62,014 bases of DNA from Thermatribacter sp964570785 (GCA_964570785.1 CAZMZG010000004.1:1-62014), one strand, 5' to 3'; positions 32,609 to 43,063 are shown, counted from the first letter of the stretch. Made by a program: numbers and translations. The notes: generated by a model from the letters alone, not told the origin.

Positions 32609-33498
32609 AAAATTCCGCGGAAAAACTCTTTCATAAACCAGTAATGGTTCAGGAAGTTTGCAACTTCCTGCTGGAAGAAAAAGAAGGAATATTTGTAGAC
32701 GCAACCTTGGGAGGAGGAGGACACACTCTGGAAATCCTGAAGCGTTCCTCTCCAAAAACCCGTATCATTGGCATAGACCAGGATTCAGAAGCCATAGAGT
32801 TTGCTCGTAAAAGGCTGACTCCTTTTGAAGAAAGAGTAACTCTGGTTAAAGGCAACTTCTCACAACTGGACCAAATTTTGAAAGAGCTTGGGGTTACCGA
32901 TATTTCAGGCATTATTTTTGATCTGGGTGTATCTCTTCATCAGATCAAGACTCCTGAAAGAGGTTTCAGTTTCCAACTAAATGGCCCCTTAGACATGCGA
33001 ATGAATATCTCTTCATCAGGTAAAACCGCCTATCAGCTTTTAAAGGAAATTCCTGAGAAGGAACTGCAAAATATCATTTACACGTTTGGAGAAGAGCGTT
33101 TTGCCAAACGCATTGCTCGAGCTATAGTTCGACAACGTCAAAAAAGCCCCATACAAACCACCCGGGAGTTAGCCGAGCTGGTCAGAAAAGTTTACCCTCC
33201 CGGCAAACACCGCATTCATCCAGCAACCCGCACCTTTATGGCCTTGCGAATTTTTATTAATCGAGAAATAGAAAACCTTGGGAAGGCTCTTCAAAAAAGC
33301 GTACCTTTCCTTAAAAAAAGAGGCAGAATTGTAGTAATTGCCTATCATTCAATCGAAGACAGGGTAGTAAAGAACTTCTTCAAAAACTCACCAGAATTGG
33401 CAGTGCTCACCAAAAAGCCTCTTTTGCCAAGCCCAGAGGAGCGCAAAGAAAATCCTTGCTCCCGGAGTGCACGTCTTCGGGTAGCACAAAAAATATAG
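32605..33498 (+). CDS. rsmH: 16S rRNA (cytosine-1402-N4) methyltransferase
   Basis: A 297-residue MraW/RsmH. HKPVMVQEV, the SAM loop DATLGGGGHT, GIDQDSEAI, FDLGVSLHQIKTPERGFSF and YHSIEDRVVKNF are family motifs. It overlaps mraZ by 4 bases. It methylates C1402 in the ribosomal P-site region. Confidence 0.95.
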   Translation: MKNSAEKLFHKPVMVQEVCNFLLEEKEGIFVDATLGGGGHTLEILKRSSPKTRIIGIDQDSEAIEFARKRLTPFEERVTLVKGNFSQLDQILKELGVTDISGIIFDLGVSLHQIKTPERGFSFQLNGPLDMRMNISSSGKTAYQLLKEIPEKELQNIIYTFGEERFAKRIARAIVRQRQKSPIQTTRELAELVRKVYPPGKHRIHPATRTFMALRIFINREIENLGKALQKSVPFLKKRGRIVVIAYHSIEDRVVKNFFKNSPELAVLTKKPLLPSPEERKENPCSRSARLRVAQKI

Positions 33499-33515
33499 GG
33501 GGGAGGAAGTTAAAA

Positions 33516-33854
33516 ATGGAGGACTCAAGGATCAACCTTTACATTCTAACGTTCATCGCCCTGGTCTGCGTTTTATCGATCAGCTATCTTGGTCTTCAGG
33601 CTAAATTGCTCGAAAAATCGCTCCTTCTTGAAGAACACCAAAGAAAGGTTACCGTTTTGAAAACACAGGCTGAACAGCTGGAAAAGGAAATCAAGTTGTT
33701 AGCCTCTCTGGAGCGTATCCAGAAAATTGCTCAGGAAAAACTGGGAATGCAGCAACCCACAAAAAGAGTTTTTCTGGCCAACCTGCCAGGGATCTCCCAA
33801 TCAGCTACTGCACGTTTAGTTGAAAGGCAAAATCCTTTCGAACAAACAGACTAA
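33516..33854 (+). CDS. ftsL: FtsL-like septal protein
   Basis: A 112-residue protein. ATG 33516 follows GGGGGGAGGAAG. One membrane segment (about 6-26) is followed by a coiled coil (LLEEHQRKVTVLKTQAEQL) and a terminal ERIQKIAQEKLGMQQP typical of FtsL/DivIC-type proteins. Assignment rests on this layout and the place between rsmH and ftsI; primary sequence in this family is poorly conserved. Confidence 0.8.
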   Translation: MEDSRINLYILTFIALVCVLSISYLGLQAKLLEKSLLLEEHQRKVTVLKTQAEQLEKEIKLLASLERIQKIAQEKLGMQQPTKRVFLANLPGISQSATARLVERQNPFEQTD

Positions 33855-33866
33855 TTTCCTTAAAAA

Positions 33867-35546
33867 GTGAACAGAAGGAGTTTTTTTTACAGATCCTTAT
33901 TCCTGAGTATATTCATTACTATATTGTTTCTGCTGGTTGGTCTTCGCCTGTTTTCCTTGCAGGTAATCAACAACAATTTTTACCTGGAAAAGGCTGCGCA
34001 GCGTCTGAAAATAGAAGAAATACCCGCGCCCCGTGGTGAAATAGTGGACCGCGAAGGAAATGTTCTTGCTCGAGATATTGAAACAATATCCATATATGCT
34101 TATCCAAAAATAGTAGAAAACCCAACCCAAACAGCCAAAGTGCTCTCCCAGATACTGGAAATTCCCTACTCAGAAATCCGGCAAAAACTGGACTCTGAAT
34201 TAAGCTCTGTGCTTATAGCAAAAAAGGTTCCGGCTACAATCCGTGAACAATTGAACAAGGCTAAATTGCAAGGCATTGGCTGGGTAAGAGAGTGTACTCG
34301 TTTTTACCCCCAGGCACCTAACGGAAGCAACCTTTTAGGCTTTGTAGGCACTGATCACCAGGGCTTGGAAGGACTCGAGTTTGCCTTCAACAAATTGCTA
34401 TCTGGAAAAGCCGGATACCGCATCAGCGAAAAAGATGCTCTGGGACAGGAAATTCCCACTACCATAAAAGAGATTCCACCCGTACCCGGAAAAGATCTGG
34501 TAATTACCATAGATAGCACCATTCAATTTTTTGCAGAAAAAAGGTTGCAAGAAGCGATCGCTCAAACAAATGCCAAAAGAGGAGTGGTCATTGTAAATAA
34601 CCCCCAAACAGGAGAAATATTGGCCATGTGCTCTTATCCCAACTATAACAACAATCACTTTTCAAATTATCCCCGCGAAAGCTGGAAAAATCTGGGTACG
34701 GCCTTGCTCTTTGAACCAGGTTCCATTGTAAAACCCCTTATAATGGCTCTGGCGCTTGAAGAAGGAGTAGTAGATTCTGAAGAAACTTTCTACTGCAACG
34801 GTTCCATAAGGGTCGGGGGACACCGATTTAGAGACATTAAATCTCACGGTAAAGAAAAACTGGAAGACATCATCATCAATTCTTGCAACACGGGCATCAT
34901 AACCATAGCTATGCGCCTAAATCCAGAAAAGATCTACTCCTACCTGAAAGAATTGAGGTTGGGGGAAAAAACCGCTCTTAACCTACCTGGAGAAGAGGCC
35001 GGTATCTTGCGTCCCCCAAAACAATGGTCCGGCCTTTCCCCAGCAGCTATATCCATAGGTCAAGAAATTATGACCACCCCACTCCAGATGTTAACAGCTC
35101 TTTCAATAATTGCTAACCAGGGCGCATTTATACCCCCCAGAATTACCAAAGGTTCTCCTTATGAACCATCAGGAAACAACCCTTCGCCGATCAAGCGAAT
35201 AATTTCCAAGCAAACGGCGCAGAAAGTGCTGAACATGATGGAAAAGGTAGTGCAACAGGGAACCGGCATCAAGGCTTCACTACCGGGCCTCCGTATCGCA
35301 GGAAAAACAGGTACCGGACAAAAAGTTAATTCCGATGGTCGTTATTCAAGCAACAAATTTGTTTCTTCTTTCGTTGGGTTCTTTCCCCTTCCTCGGCCAA
35401 GTTTTGGTATCATTGTAGTGCTTGACGAACCTCAGGGTGAATATTACGGTGGAGACACAGCGGCTCCTGTCTTTAAAAAAATCGCTCAAGACATAGCTAT
35501 ATACAAAAATATCATACCATCTGGAGCGGAGGTAAAAACGATGTGA
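33867..35546 (+). CDS. ftsI: Penicillin-binding protein, septal transpeptidase (FtsI/PBP2B type)
   Basis: A 559-residue class B PBP: one N-terminal membrane segment (about 9-31), a dimerisation or pedestal domain with EIPAPRGEIVDREG, and a transpeptidase domain with Ser286xxLys289 in EPGSIVKPL, SxN in NSCNTG and KTG in AGKTGTGQ. There is no PASTA domain. The start is GTG 33867 with a weak ribosome site. It cross-links septal peptidoglycan with FtsW. Confidence 0.93.
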   Translation: MNRRSFFYRSLFLSIFITILFLLVGLRLFSLQVINNNFYLEKAAQRLKIEEIPAPRGEIVDREGNVLARDIETISIYAYPKIVENPTQTAKVLSQILEIPYSEIRQKLDSELSSVLIAKKVPATIREQLNKAKLQGIGWVRECTRFYPQAPNGSNLLGFVGTDHQGLEGLEFAFNKLLSGKAGYRISEKDALGQEIPTTIKEIPPVPGKDLVITIDSTIQFFAEKRLQEAIAQTNAKRGVVIVNNPQTGEILAMCSYPNYNNNHFSNYPRESWKNLGTALLFEPGSIVKPLIMALALEEGVVDSEETFYCNGSIRVGGHRFRDIKSHGKEKLEDIIINSCNTGIITIAMRLNPEKIYSYLKELRLGEKTALNLPGEEAGILRPPKQWSGLSPAAISIGQEIMTTPLQMLTALSIIANQGAFIPPRITKGSPYEPSGNNPSPIKRIISKQTAQKVLNMMEKVVQQGTGIKASLPGLRIAGKTGTGQKVNSDGRYSSNKFVSSFVGFFPLPRPSFGIIVVLDEPQGEYYGGDTAAPVFKKIAQDIAIYKNIIPSGAEVKTM

Positions 35547-37045
35547 GAATAGAAGAATTTGTAAAACTTTTACCTGGTTACAAAAAAAGGAATATAGTCA
35601 ATTCAGGAGAAGAAATTCTTGGTATTGCTATAAATTCAAAAAAGGTAAAACCTCATTTTGCCTTCTTTGCTATCTCTGGGAATAACACGGATGGACATCA
35701 ATACCTTGAGGAAGCACTGGAGCGAGGAGCGGGAATCTTAGTAGTGGAGAAGGAGTCCTGTCTACCGAATCAGAAAGGTGTGTCTTGGGCTCTTGTTGAG
35801 AAAAGCCGGGAGGCGCTCAACAAAATAGCCAGCCCTTTTTTTGGTAATCCTTCTCGAAAGATGCGAATTTTTGGAGTAACCGGAACTAACGGAAAAACGA
35901 CTACCTGTTTTTTCTTAAGAAATATACTGGAAACATCCGGGATTCCTTCTGGCCTTCTAACCACCTGTTTGAATGCAATTGGTCCTCTGGAACTTGAACC
36001 CCTAAACACCACTGAGGAATCGATAAACATTCAAAATTACCTGCACACCATGCTAAAAATGGGCATCCAGAATGCCGTAATTGAAGTTTCCTCGCATGGT
36101 TTGGCCCTGGGAAGACTGCAAGGAGTTTCCTTTGACTACGCGGTGATAACCAATCTGATTCCAGAACATATGGAGTTTCACCTGGATTTCGAGGACTACT
36201 TTCAAAGCAAGAAAAAACTCTTTAGAATACTCGAAGAAAATCTCGACAAAAGTTACCCGCGAATGGCTCTCTTCAACGCAGACGACCCACATTGCCAGAA
36301 GATGTTCGAAGCATTGGGAATAGCTCGTCTCAGTTTTGGCCTGAAAGAAAAAGCAGATATCAGCGCTGAAAGGATAGAACATTCGCTTTACCGAACCAGC
36401 TTTATTATGAATACCCCCTGGGGCAGGACAAAGATTGCCATCAACTTTCCTGGGGAACATAACGTGTACAATGCATTAGCCGCCACGGGAATGGCCCTTA
36501 CTGCCGGCGTACCCTTGGAAAAGGTAAAAGAAGGCCTCGAGAATACCAGGAAAATACCCGGAAGATGGGAGAAAGTGGAAAACAAAAGGGGTATAGAAGT
36601 AATAGTCGATTTTGCACATAACTGGCACGGTTTGCAAAAGGCTCTATCCCTAATTCGCAAGAGTATAAAGGGCAATTTAATAACTGTTTTTGGTTGCGGG
36701 GGGGAGAGAGATCGTGCCAAAAGGCCATTAATGGGGAAAGTTGTTGCTCAATACAGTGATGTCTGTATTATAAGCACTGACAACCCTCGTAATGAGGACC
36801 CCATGCAAACTATCCACGATGCTTTAGAAGGAGTGAAAGAAGTAGTCAAACAAAAGGAAACAAAATATTATGTCATTCCTGACCGCAAAGAAGCTATACA
36901 AAAAGCTCTGAAAGAAGCTAAAAGGGGAGATGCAGTTTTTCTCGCCGGAAAAGGGCCCGAGCGCTTCCAGATAATTGCTAACCAGAACTATCCTCACAAT
37001 GACTATCAGATTGCCAAGGAGTTTTTGGAAGAAGATGAAGATTAA
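35543..37045 (+). CDS. murE: UDP-MurNAc-tripeptide synthetase (meso-DAP type)
   Basis: A 500-residue Mur ligase from GTG 35543, overlapping ftsI by 4 bases. The ATP loop is GVTGTNGKTTT. DNPRNEDP contains the DNPR box that selects meso-diaminopimelate. FDYAVITNLIPEHMEFH and GEHNVYNALAA are ligase motifs. It points to meso-DAP peptidoglycan. Confidence 0.94.
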   Translation: MRIEEFVKLLPGYKKRNIVNSGEEILGIAINSKKVKPHFAFFAISGNNTDGHQYLEEALERGAGILVVEKESCLPNQKGVSWALVEKSREALNKIASPFFGNPSRKMRIFGVTGTNGKTTTCFFLRNILETSGIPSGLLTTCLNAIGPLELEPLNTTEESINIQNYLHTMLKMGIQNAVIEVSSHGLALGRLQGVSFDYAVITNLIPEHMEFHLDFEDYFQSKKKLFRILEENLDKSYPRMALFNADDPHCQKMFEALGIARLSFGLKEKADISAERIEHSLYRTSFIMNTPWGRTKIAINFPGEHNVYNALAATGMALTAGVPLEKVKEGLENTRKIPGRWEKVENKRGIEVIVDFAHNWHGLQKALSLIRKSIKGNLITVFGCGGERDRAKRPLMGKVVAQYSDVCIISTDNPRNEDPMQTIHDALEGVKEVVKQKETKYYVIPDRKEAIQKALKEAKRGDAVFLAGKGPERFQIIANQNYPHNDYQIAKEFLEEDED

Positions 37046-38456
37046 AGTTGAGGAAGTTGCAACTGCTCTTCAAACAGAACCAACCCAGAAAGGTGTTGCT
37101 GGGTTTTTTGAAGGAATAGCTATTGATAGTAGAGAATGTAGGTCAAATCAACTTTTCTTTGCACTTCCCGGTCAGAAAAGCGACGGCCATTATTTCATAG
37201 AAGAAGCGTTGAACAAAGGCGCAAGCGGACTGGTGGTGCAAAAAGAACTTCCTTCAATCGCAAAAAAAGAAGTGCATGTTTTTAGGGTAAAGGATACCGT
37301 CCAGGGGTTGAAAAAGCTTGCCGAACAAACAATCATAAAACATCCTAAAATCAGGATAGCTTTGACCGGTACAGTTGGCAAAACCAGCTGCAAAAACTTT
37401 CTATATCAGGTTTTAAGCAAAAATCTGCGTGTAGAAATAACTCCCAAAAGTTATAACACTCTAATAGGAGTTTCCTGGTCAGTATGCAATTTTCAAAAAG
37501 AGAGCGATCTCTGGGTTTTTGAGACTGGCATTAGCCAGAAAGGCGAGATGAAAGAACTCTCCCAGGTTATCAAGCCTAACATAGTAATTTTCACAACTCT
37601 GGGTAAGGGACATCTTGAGGGCCTAATTAACGAAAAAGAAGTGGCCTACGAAAAAGCCCAGCTAATAAGCGAAAACACTGGACTTGTTTACCTCAACATT
37701 GACAACCCTTGGTGGCCAATTATCCAGCAAAAAGCTTTGAAATACGAAATACCAGTGATAACTTTTGGCCAGAACCCTGAAAGCATGCTTCGAGTTACAC
37801 ATATTGATCTGGAATTAGAGAGAATGGAAAGCTCTTTTCAGGTCATTTCAAAAAACAAAAGGATTTCTTTATACCGAACTCCTCTACCTTTCTCTGAGTT
37901 AATTCCCTTGCTTGTTCCAGTGATTGACATTGCCACCAGATTGGGAATGCCACAAGAGGTGGTATCTCAAAGCATTGCCCAGCTAACCTTGCCAGAAGGA
38001 AGAGGTAACTGGTTTCGCTACAACAAAGGTATAATTTTTAACGACGCGTATAATGCCAACCCGCTATCTTACCAGAAAATACTTAACCTCCTCGCCAGGT
38101 TTTCCAGTATCAAGATGGAAACCTGGCTCGTTGCTGGAGACATGCTTGAGCTGGGAAAGTATTCTCCAGAAGAACATCTTAAACTACTTAAGAGCATTGC
38201 TAAATCACCCATAAATAGAGCTATTCTGCTTGGAACACAAATGCACCAGGCTTATCAGGATTTCGTCAGGCAATCCTTCCCCCAAAAAGAAAAGTTTTAC
38301 CTTGCCCATTCTCACCAAGAAATTCAAAAAATTTTAATCGAAAACCTGTCCCTTAAAAATGAAAGGTGGGTGGTAGCTTTTAAGGCTTCCCGACAAATCG
38401 AGATAGAAAAAGCCATCCCTGAAGAGTGGAGGCAAAAAGAATGTATCCAGATCTAA
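37035..38456 (+). CDS. murF: UDP-MurNAc-pentapeptide synthetase (D-Ala-D-Ala adding)
   Basis: A 473-residue protein. ATG 37035 lies inside the murE end; the frame extends further upstream without a ribosome site. FFALPGQKSDGHYF, IALTGTVGKTSCKNF, TLGKGHLEGL and FNDAYNANPLSY are MurF motifs. The ATP loop reads TGTVGKTS rather than TGSxGKT. Confidence 0.93.
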   Translation: MKIKVEEVATALQTEPTQKGVAGFFEGIAIDSRECRSNQLFFALPGQKSDGHYFIEEALNKGASGLVVQKELPSIAKKEVHVFRVKDTVQGLKKLAEQTIIKHPKIRIALTGTVGKTSCKNFLYQVLSKNLRVEITPKSYNTLIGVSWSVCNFQKESDLWVFETGISQKGEMKELSQVIKPNIVIFTTLGKGHLEGLINEKEVAYEKAQLISENTGLVYLNIDNPWWPIIQQKALKYEIPVITFGQNPESMLRVTHIDLELERMESSFQVISKNKRISLYRTPLPFSELIPLLVPVIDIATRLGMPQEVVSQSIAQLTLPEGRGNWFRYNKGIIFNDAYNANPLSYQKILNLLARFSSIKMETWLVAGDMLELGKYSPEEHLKLLKSIAKSPINRAILLGTQMHQAYQDFVRQSFPQKEKFYLAHSHQEIQKILIENLSLKNERWVVAFKASRQIEIEKAIPEEWRQKECIQI

Positions 38457-39412
38457 AAGAGTCTATACTTTTATTTCTGATTAACTTTGCACTGAGCTTT
38501 GCACTGTTCCCTTTTTACATTCGCTGGCAGAACAAAAGAAAAGTGGGGCAGAAAATCAAAAAAGAAGGACCGGAATTGCACCTTCATAAGGAAAATACGC
38601 CCAGCGGAGGTGGAGTGATTATTGCCCTGACAACAGCCTTGGTTTTCTCATTTTTCTCTGGAACAAGCAATCATCCATTCCTTATTCCTGTCCTTTTGGG
38701 AACTCTAGGCTTTTTCGGGATAGGCCTTATTGATGATCTGCTGAAAATCTTTCGCAACCGTCCTTGGGGAATAAAAGCCAGAAACAAGCTATTTTTCCAG
38801 CTTTTATTCAGCATACTGATAATGGTCCTGGGCAGAGAAATCTTTCCTCCTCAGATAAACCTTCCTTTTTCCGAAAAGCAACTTATTTTGGCACCCTGGT
38901 CCTTTTTCTTCTATGGGGTGTTCCTTTTAATTGCCACCACGAATGCCTTCAACATAACGGATGGTCTCGATGGCCTGGCCGGAGGATGCGGACTCCTAAC
39001 CATGTTATTCTGGAGCAGTTTTTTCCTCCTCAAAAACATGCCCCACTATGCGGGACTCTGTTTTGCAATAAGCGGCTCACTAATGGCTTTTCTATACTTT
39101 AACGCCTGGCCAGCAAAAATATTTATGGGAGACTCGGGGTCTCTTTTCATAGGCGCCATTATAGCCGTAATGGCCTTGCTATCGGGGCAATCTCTACTCA
39201 TTATCTTCTCAGGTATAATTTACATTGTCGACACCCTGTCAGTAATAATTCAGGTCTTTTACTTTAAGCTCTTCAGAAAGAGGGTTTTTCTTATGAGCCC
39301 AATTCACCATCATTTTGAACTCAAAGGACTTAAAGAGAGCGCTATAACCACCCGCTTCTGGGTCATTCAGTGCCTGGGCTGTCTTTTAGCTCTTTATGGA
39401 ATGGGGAGATAA
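38441..39412 (+). CDS. mraY: Phospho-N-acetylmuramoyl-pentapeptide transferase
   Basis: A 323-residue protein with about ten membrane segments, overlapping murF by 16 bases. HKENTPSGGG, FGIGLIDDLLK, ATTNAFNITDGLDGLAGG, FMGDSGSLFIGA and MSPIHHHFELKG are the catalytic and conserved motifs. It makes lipid I at the membrane. Confidence 0.96.
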   Translation: MYPDLKESILLFLINFALSFALFPFYIRWQNKRKVGQKIKKEGPELHLHKENTPSGGGVIIALTTALVFSFFSGTSNHPFLIPVLLGTLGFFGIGLIDDLLKIFRNRPWGIKARNKLFFQLLFSILIMVLGREIFPPQINLPFSEKQLILAPWSFFFYGVFLLIATTNAFNITDGLDGLAGGCGLLTMLFWSSFFLLKNMPHYAGLCFAISGSLMAFLYFNAWPAKIFMGDSGSLFIGAIIAVMALLSGQSLLIIFSGIIYIVDTLSVIIQVFYFKLFRKRVFLMSPIHHHFELKGLKESAITTRFWVIQCLGCLLALYGMGR

Positions 39413-39416
39413 AGGA

Positions 39417-40763
39417 ATGAGCAATTACCTTGTGATAGGTCTGGGGAAAGCGGGTGTTTCAGTTGCCAAATTACTTCTCTCAAAAGGGGAAAAAGTTTGG
39501 GCAATAGACGATTACAAAGCTACACACGAGCTACCAACCTTCCTGGCTCAAAACCCCAACTTCTACTTTCTCGTCAGGTCAGAATGGCAAAAAATAGGAA
39601 AAATTCCCTTTAAAAAGTGCATCGTAAGCCCTGGCATCGGGCAGCACCCTCTTCTCAGCAAACTGTCCAAAAGTAACACGCCAATAATTAGTGACTTGGA
39701 ACTGGTCATGGAAGAACTAAAAATTCCCACTATAGCCATAACTGGCTCCAACGGGAAGAGCACAACTACTGCTTTAGTAAGTCATATTTTTGAGCAGAAT
39801 GGAATCCCAGCCTTTACAGGAGGAAACTTCGGAACACCAGCTGCCGAAATCCTGCTTGATAAAGCTGCTTTTGAGTGGGCAATTCTGGAAGTAAGCAGTT
39901 TCCAACTGGAAAGAATTATTAATGCTCGTTTTCACATCGCAGTTCTACTCAATATTTTTCCCAATCATCTTGATCGGCATGGAAGTATGGAAAATTATTT
40001 TTCCGCCAAGCAAAAAATATTTGCTAACCAGCGAAAGGAAGATATAGCAATTATCAACCTAACCTATCCTCAATGGATAGCCAGGAGTGTTTCTGGCATT
40101 AAGTCCCAACTGGTAACTTTTTCAGCAATGAGAATCCTTCAAGAAGGTTACTTTTGGGATCAAAATCGTTTGTGTAAGAAGAAAGATGGCATTGAAAAAA
40201 CCCTTTTTCACATCTCAGACTGGAACCTCCCCGGAAGACATAATCTTGAAAATCTGACCTGTGCAACAGCTATCTGTTGTGAAGCTGGAATAGACCCTGA
40301 TGCAATAGCCAGCTCTCTGGGTAGCTTTCAGGGATTGCCTCACCGCTTAGAAAAAGTGCACGAAATTGAAGGAATATCCTTTTTCAATGATTCCAAATCA
40401 ACTACTCCTTCGGCAACAAAAGTGGCACTTGAAGCCTTAAATGGACCGATCATTTTGATAATGGGGGGTAGAGCCAAAGTAAAAGATTTTTCTGAACTTA
40501 CAGCAACCCTTAATCCAGATAGGGTCAAGGCAATAATCCTCTTTGGAGAATCAGCACCGCTTATTTACAAATCCCTATCAGACTTTCCTGTCCTCTCAAT
40601 TTGCAATAATCTCGAAGAAGCAGTGGAACAAGCTTTTCTCAAAGCATCCAAGGGCGATTCCATTCTGCTTTCTCCGGGTTGCACCAGCTGGGACCAATAC
40701 AAGAACTTTGAAGAAAGAGGTGAACATTTTAAAAACATCGTCCATGGACTTGCTAAAAGCTGA
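39417..40763 (+). CDS. murD: UDP-MurNAc-L-Ala-D-Glu ligase
   Basis: A 448-residue protein. ATG 39417 follows GGGGAGATAAAGG. VIGLGKAGVSVAKLL is the Rossmann start, ITGSNGKSTTT the ATP loop, NIFPNHLDRHGSMENY and FFNDSKSTTPSATKVAL are MurD-specific. It adds D-Glu. Confidence 0.95.
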   Translation: MSNYLVIGLGKAGVSVAKLLLSKGEKVWAIDDYKATHELPTFLAQNPNFYFLVRSEWQKIGKIPFKKCIVSPGIGQHPLLSKLSKSNTPIISDLELVMEELKIPTIAITGSNGKSTTTALVSHIFEQNGIPAFTGGNFGTPAAEILLDKAAFEWAILEVSSFQLERIINARFHIAVLLNIFPNHLDRHGSMENYFSAKQKIFANQRKEDIAIINLTYPQWIARSVSGIKSQLVTFSAMRILQEGYFWDQNRLCKKKDGIEKTLFHISDWNLPGRHNLENLTCATAICCEAGIDPDAIASSLGSFQGLPHRLEKVHEIEGISFFNDSKSTTPSATKVALEALNGPIILIMGGRAKVKDFSELTATLNPDRVKAIILFGESAPLIYKSLSDFPVLSICNNLEEAVEQAFLKASKGDSILLSPGCTSWDQYKNFEERGEHFKNIVHGLAKS

Positions 40764-41928
40764 AAACCCAAGAATGTTATCAACCAGTTCAACAAAAATA
40801 AAAAAACACTGGTTTGCACGTTGGAAAGCAGAACCGGTACTTTTCTGGAACACAGTAATCCTTTTGTCAACAGGAATTATAATGGTTTTCAGCGCCAGCA
40901 TGACCACAAGTATATATGCCTACCACGATGTACTATTCTTCCTAAAAAGGCATCTTTTAGGCGTTTTGCTTTCAGTTCCTTTTTTCCTTCTCGGCTCTCT
41001 TCTTTCTCTTCAGAAGCTTCGCCAACTGAGCTCAAGAATCCTACTTCTTAATCTTCTGTTACTTTTAATGGTCTTTTTTCCAGTTATTGGGCGAGAGGGA
41101 GGAGGATCGGCACGCTGGCTTTCTTTTGGACCATTCAATCTCCAGCCATCGGAATTTGCCAAATTCAGTGTCCTACTTTACCTGGCTTCTGCTTTAAGCA
41201 CTCATCAGGAAAGAATCAAAGATTTCTGGCTGGGAGTTTTACCTTCTTTCTTGATGATAGGCATCATATGCCTTCTTATTCTCCTTGAACCAGATCTGGG
41301 CACCGCCTCCTTTATTATAGCAATAACTTTGATAACTTTGTTTGTAGGTGGAAGTAGACTTCTTCACCTTCTCATTTGCATGGGAGCTCTTCTCCCAAGT
41401 GGCATATTCCTGGTGCTTTTCAGCGGCAAGGAGTACTGGATGAGAAGAATAGAGGCGTTCCTCAATCCCTGGAACGATCCTCAGGGAAAGGGCTTTCAAA
41501 TCATCCAGTCCTTAATAGCACTGGGTTCTGGAGGCATCTTCGGTAAGGGACTCGGAGAAAGTAGGCAAAAATTTTTCTTTTTGCCTGACCGACATACCGA
41601 TTTCATTTTTGCTATTATTGGAGAGGAACTGGGTTTCCTGGGTGCTATCTTTGTAATGGTTCTCTTTATGGTTGTTCTTTGGAAAGGCTGGAAAATAGCA
41701 ACCAGTTCCAGAGATAATTTTCAAGCTGTGTTAGGAATGGGTATTACGGCCAGCATTGCACTGCAAGCTTTCATAAACATAGGAGGAGTAACGGGTACCA
41801 TTCCTGTAACTGGAATAACTTTACCCTTAATAAGCTATGGGAACTCTTCTCTGGTGGTCACCATGTTTCAACTGGGTATACTCTTTAACATAGCCTATGA
41901 AAACAAATTCCGAAATGACAAACTTTAA
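40744..41928 (+). CDS. ftsW: Septal peptidoglycan polymerase FtsW
   Basis: A 394-residue SEDS protein with about ten membrane segments. WLSFGPFNLQPSEFAKF, GRGFQ-like QGKGFQIIQSLIALGSGGIFGKG (positions 41488-41556), LPDRHTDFIFAIIGEELGF and ITLPLISYGNSSLV are SEDS marks. ATG 40744 overlaps the murD end; ATG 40774 is the alternative. The frame open from 40543 lies inside murD and is not coding. Confidence 0.92.
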   Translation: MDLLKAENPRMLSTSSTKIKKHWFARWKAEPVLFWNTVILLSTGIIMVFSASMTTSIYAYHDVLFFLKRHLLGVLLSVPFFLLGSLLSLQKLRQLSSRILLLNLLLLLMVFFPVIGREGGGSARWLSFGPFNLQPSEFAKFSVLLYLASALSTHQERIKDFWLGVLPSFLMIGIICLLILLEPDLGTASFIIAITLITLFVGGSRLLHLLICMGALLPSGIFLVLFSGKEYWMRRIEAFLNPWNDPQGKGFQIIQSLIALGSGGIFGKGLGESRQKFFFLPDRHTDFIFAIIGEELGFLGAIFVMVLFMVVLWKGWKIATSSRDNFQAVLGMGITASIALQAFINIGGVTGTIPVTGITLPLISYGNSSLVVTMFQLGILFNIAYENKFRNDKL

Positions 41929-43063
41929 CATCCTTATCGCTGCAGGAGGAACAGGAGGACACATATTTCCCTCCCTTGCAATAGTGGAGGAACTCAGGGA
42001 ACTAAACCCGGAAGGAAAAGTGTTCTTTGTTGGAGGCACAAGAAAATTGGAGAAAGTACTTCTTGAATCAAAGAAGCTTCCCTTTTTTGCCATTAGAGCC
42101 AGAGGCTGGAATAGATCCTTGAATATCAACTTGCTGAAAGCCTTCACTACCAACTCAATAGGTATATGGCAAGCCCTTGCCGTAATTCTGAAAACTCACC
42201 CTGATGCTCTACTTTGCATGGGAAGTTATCCTTCTCTCCTTACTGCCTTCTGGGCAAGGGTCTTGGGCATTCCTATTTTTGTGCACGAACAAAACGCGCT
42301 ACCGGGCATGGCCAACCGGGTTATAGGCAAGTGGGCTAAACGAATCTTTGTATCTGTACCCGAAAGCAAATCTTACTTTCCAAAAGAAAAAGTAATTGTA
42401 ACTGGAAACCCCCTACGAAAGGACTTACTACTCTGGAGAAATCGTAAAGTTGAGGCACGCGAAAAATTGGCTCTGGAACCCAAAAACCCTACCATTTTAG
42501 TAATGGGAGGCAGTCTGGGAGCAGAAATAATAAACCTTACTTTATGGAAGATACTCGATGAGTTAATTGACAAGTCATTTCAGATCATTCATCTTACTGG
42601 CAACAAAGATTTTACTCCCGCTTGCGAAATCACTTCTTCAAAACACTACAAGCCGATTCCTTTTTCAGATTCACCGGGAATGCTTTATGCTGCCGCCGAC
42701 CTGGCCATATGCAGATCTGGCGCCAGCACAGTTTTTGAGTTGCTGTGGTTTGGAATACCAAGCATCCTGGTCCCCTTAAAAGAAGCTGCTGAAAATCACC
42801 AATACTACAATGCGTTATGGTTGCAAAAAAAACAAAAAGTTGAAATAATTCAGGAAGAAGAACTTACTCCCTGTTCCTTAAAAGAAGCTATAGAAAATTT
42901 ATATCAATCGAGCAAAGGAAGCAAAATTCAATATCAGGAAACCCAGGACGAAGACACAACAAATTTAAGCCTGGAAAAAGCCGCAAGAAGAATTGCTGAA
43001 ACAATTGTTGAAGATTTAAAAGGAGGAAAAAGTTTTGAACGAACTGATAAATGCTTTTATTAA
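41915..43063 (+). CDS. murG: UDP-GlcNAc:lipid I transferase
   Basis: A 382-residue GT-B enzyme. ILIAAGGTGGHIFPSLA is the N-terminal G loop, FVHEQNALPGMANR and VMGGSLGAEIINL follow, and AICRSGASTVFELLWFGIPSIL is the UDP-GlcNAc site. I prefer ATG 41915 to ATG 41897, as it places the G loop at the usual distance. It makes lipid II. Confidence 0.95.
   Translation: MTNFNILIAAGGTGGHIFPSLAIVEELRELNPEGKVFFVGGTRKLEKVLLESKKLPFFAIRARGWNRSLNINLLKAFTTNSIGIWQALAVILKTHPDALLCMGSYPSLLTAFWARVLGIPIFVHEQNALPGMANRVIGKWAKRIFVSVPESKSYFPKEKVIVTGNPLRKDLLLWRNRKVEAREKLALEPKNPTILVMGGSLGAEIINLTLWKILDELIDKSFQIIHLTGNKDFTPACEITSSKHYKPIPFSDSPGMLYAAADLAICRSGASTVFELLWFGIPSILVPLKEAAENHQYYNALWLQKKQKVEIIQEEELTPCSLKEAIENLYQSSKGSKIQYQETQDEDTTNLSLEKAARRIAETIVEDLKGGKSFERTDKCFY

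Noticed and set aside
40543..40743. A longer FtsW starting at 40543
   Set aside because: It lies inside murD in another frame, and the residues do not resemble the FtsW N-terminus.
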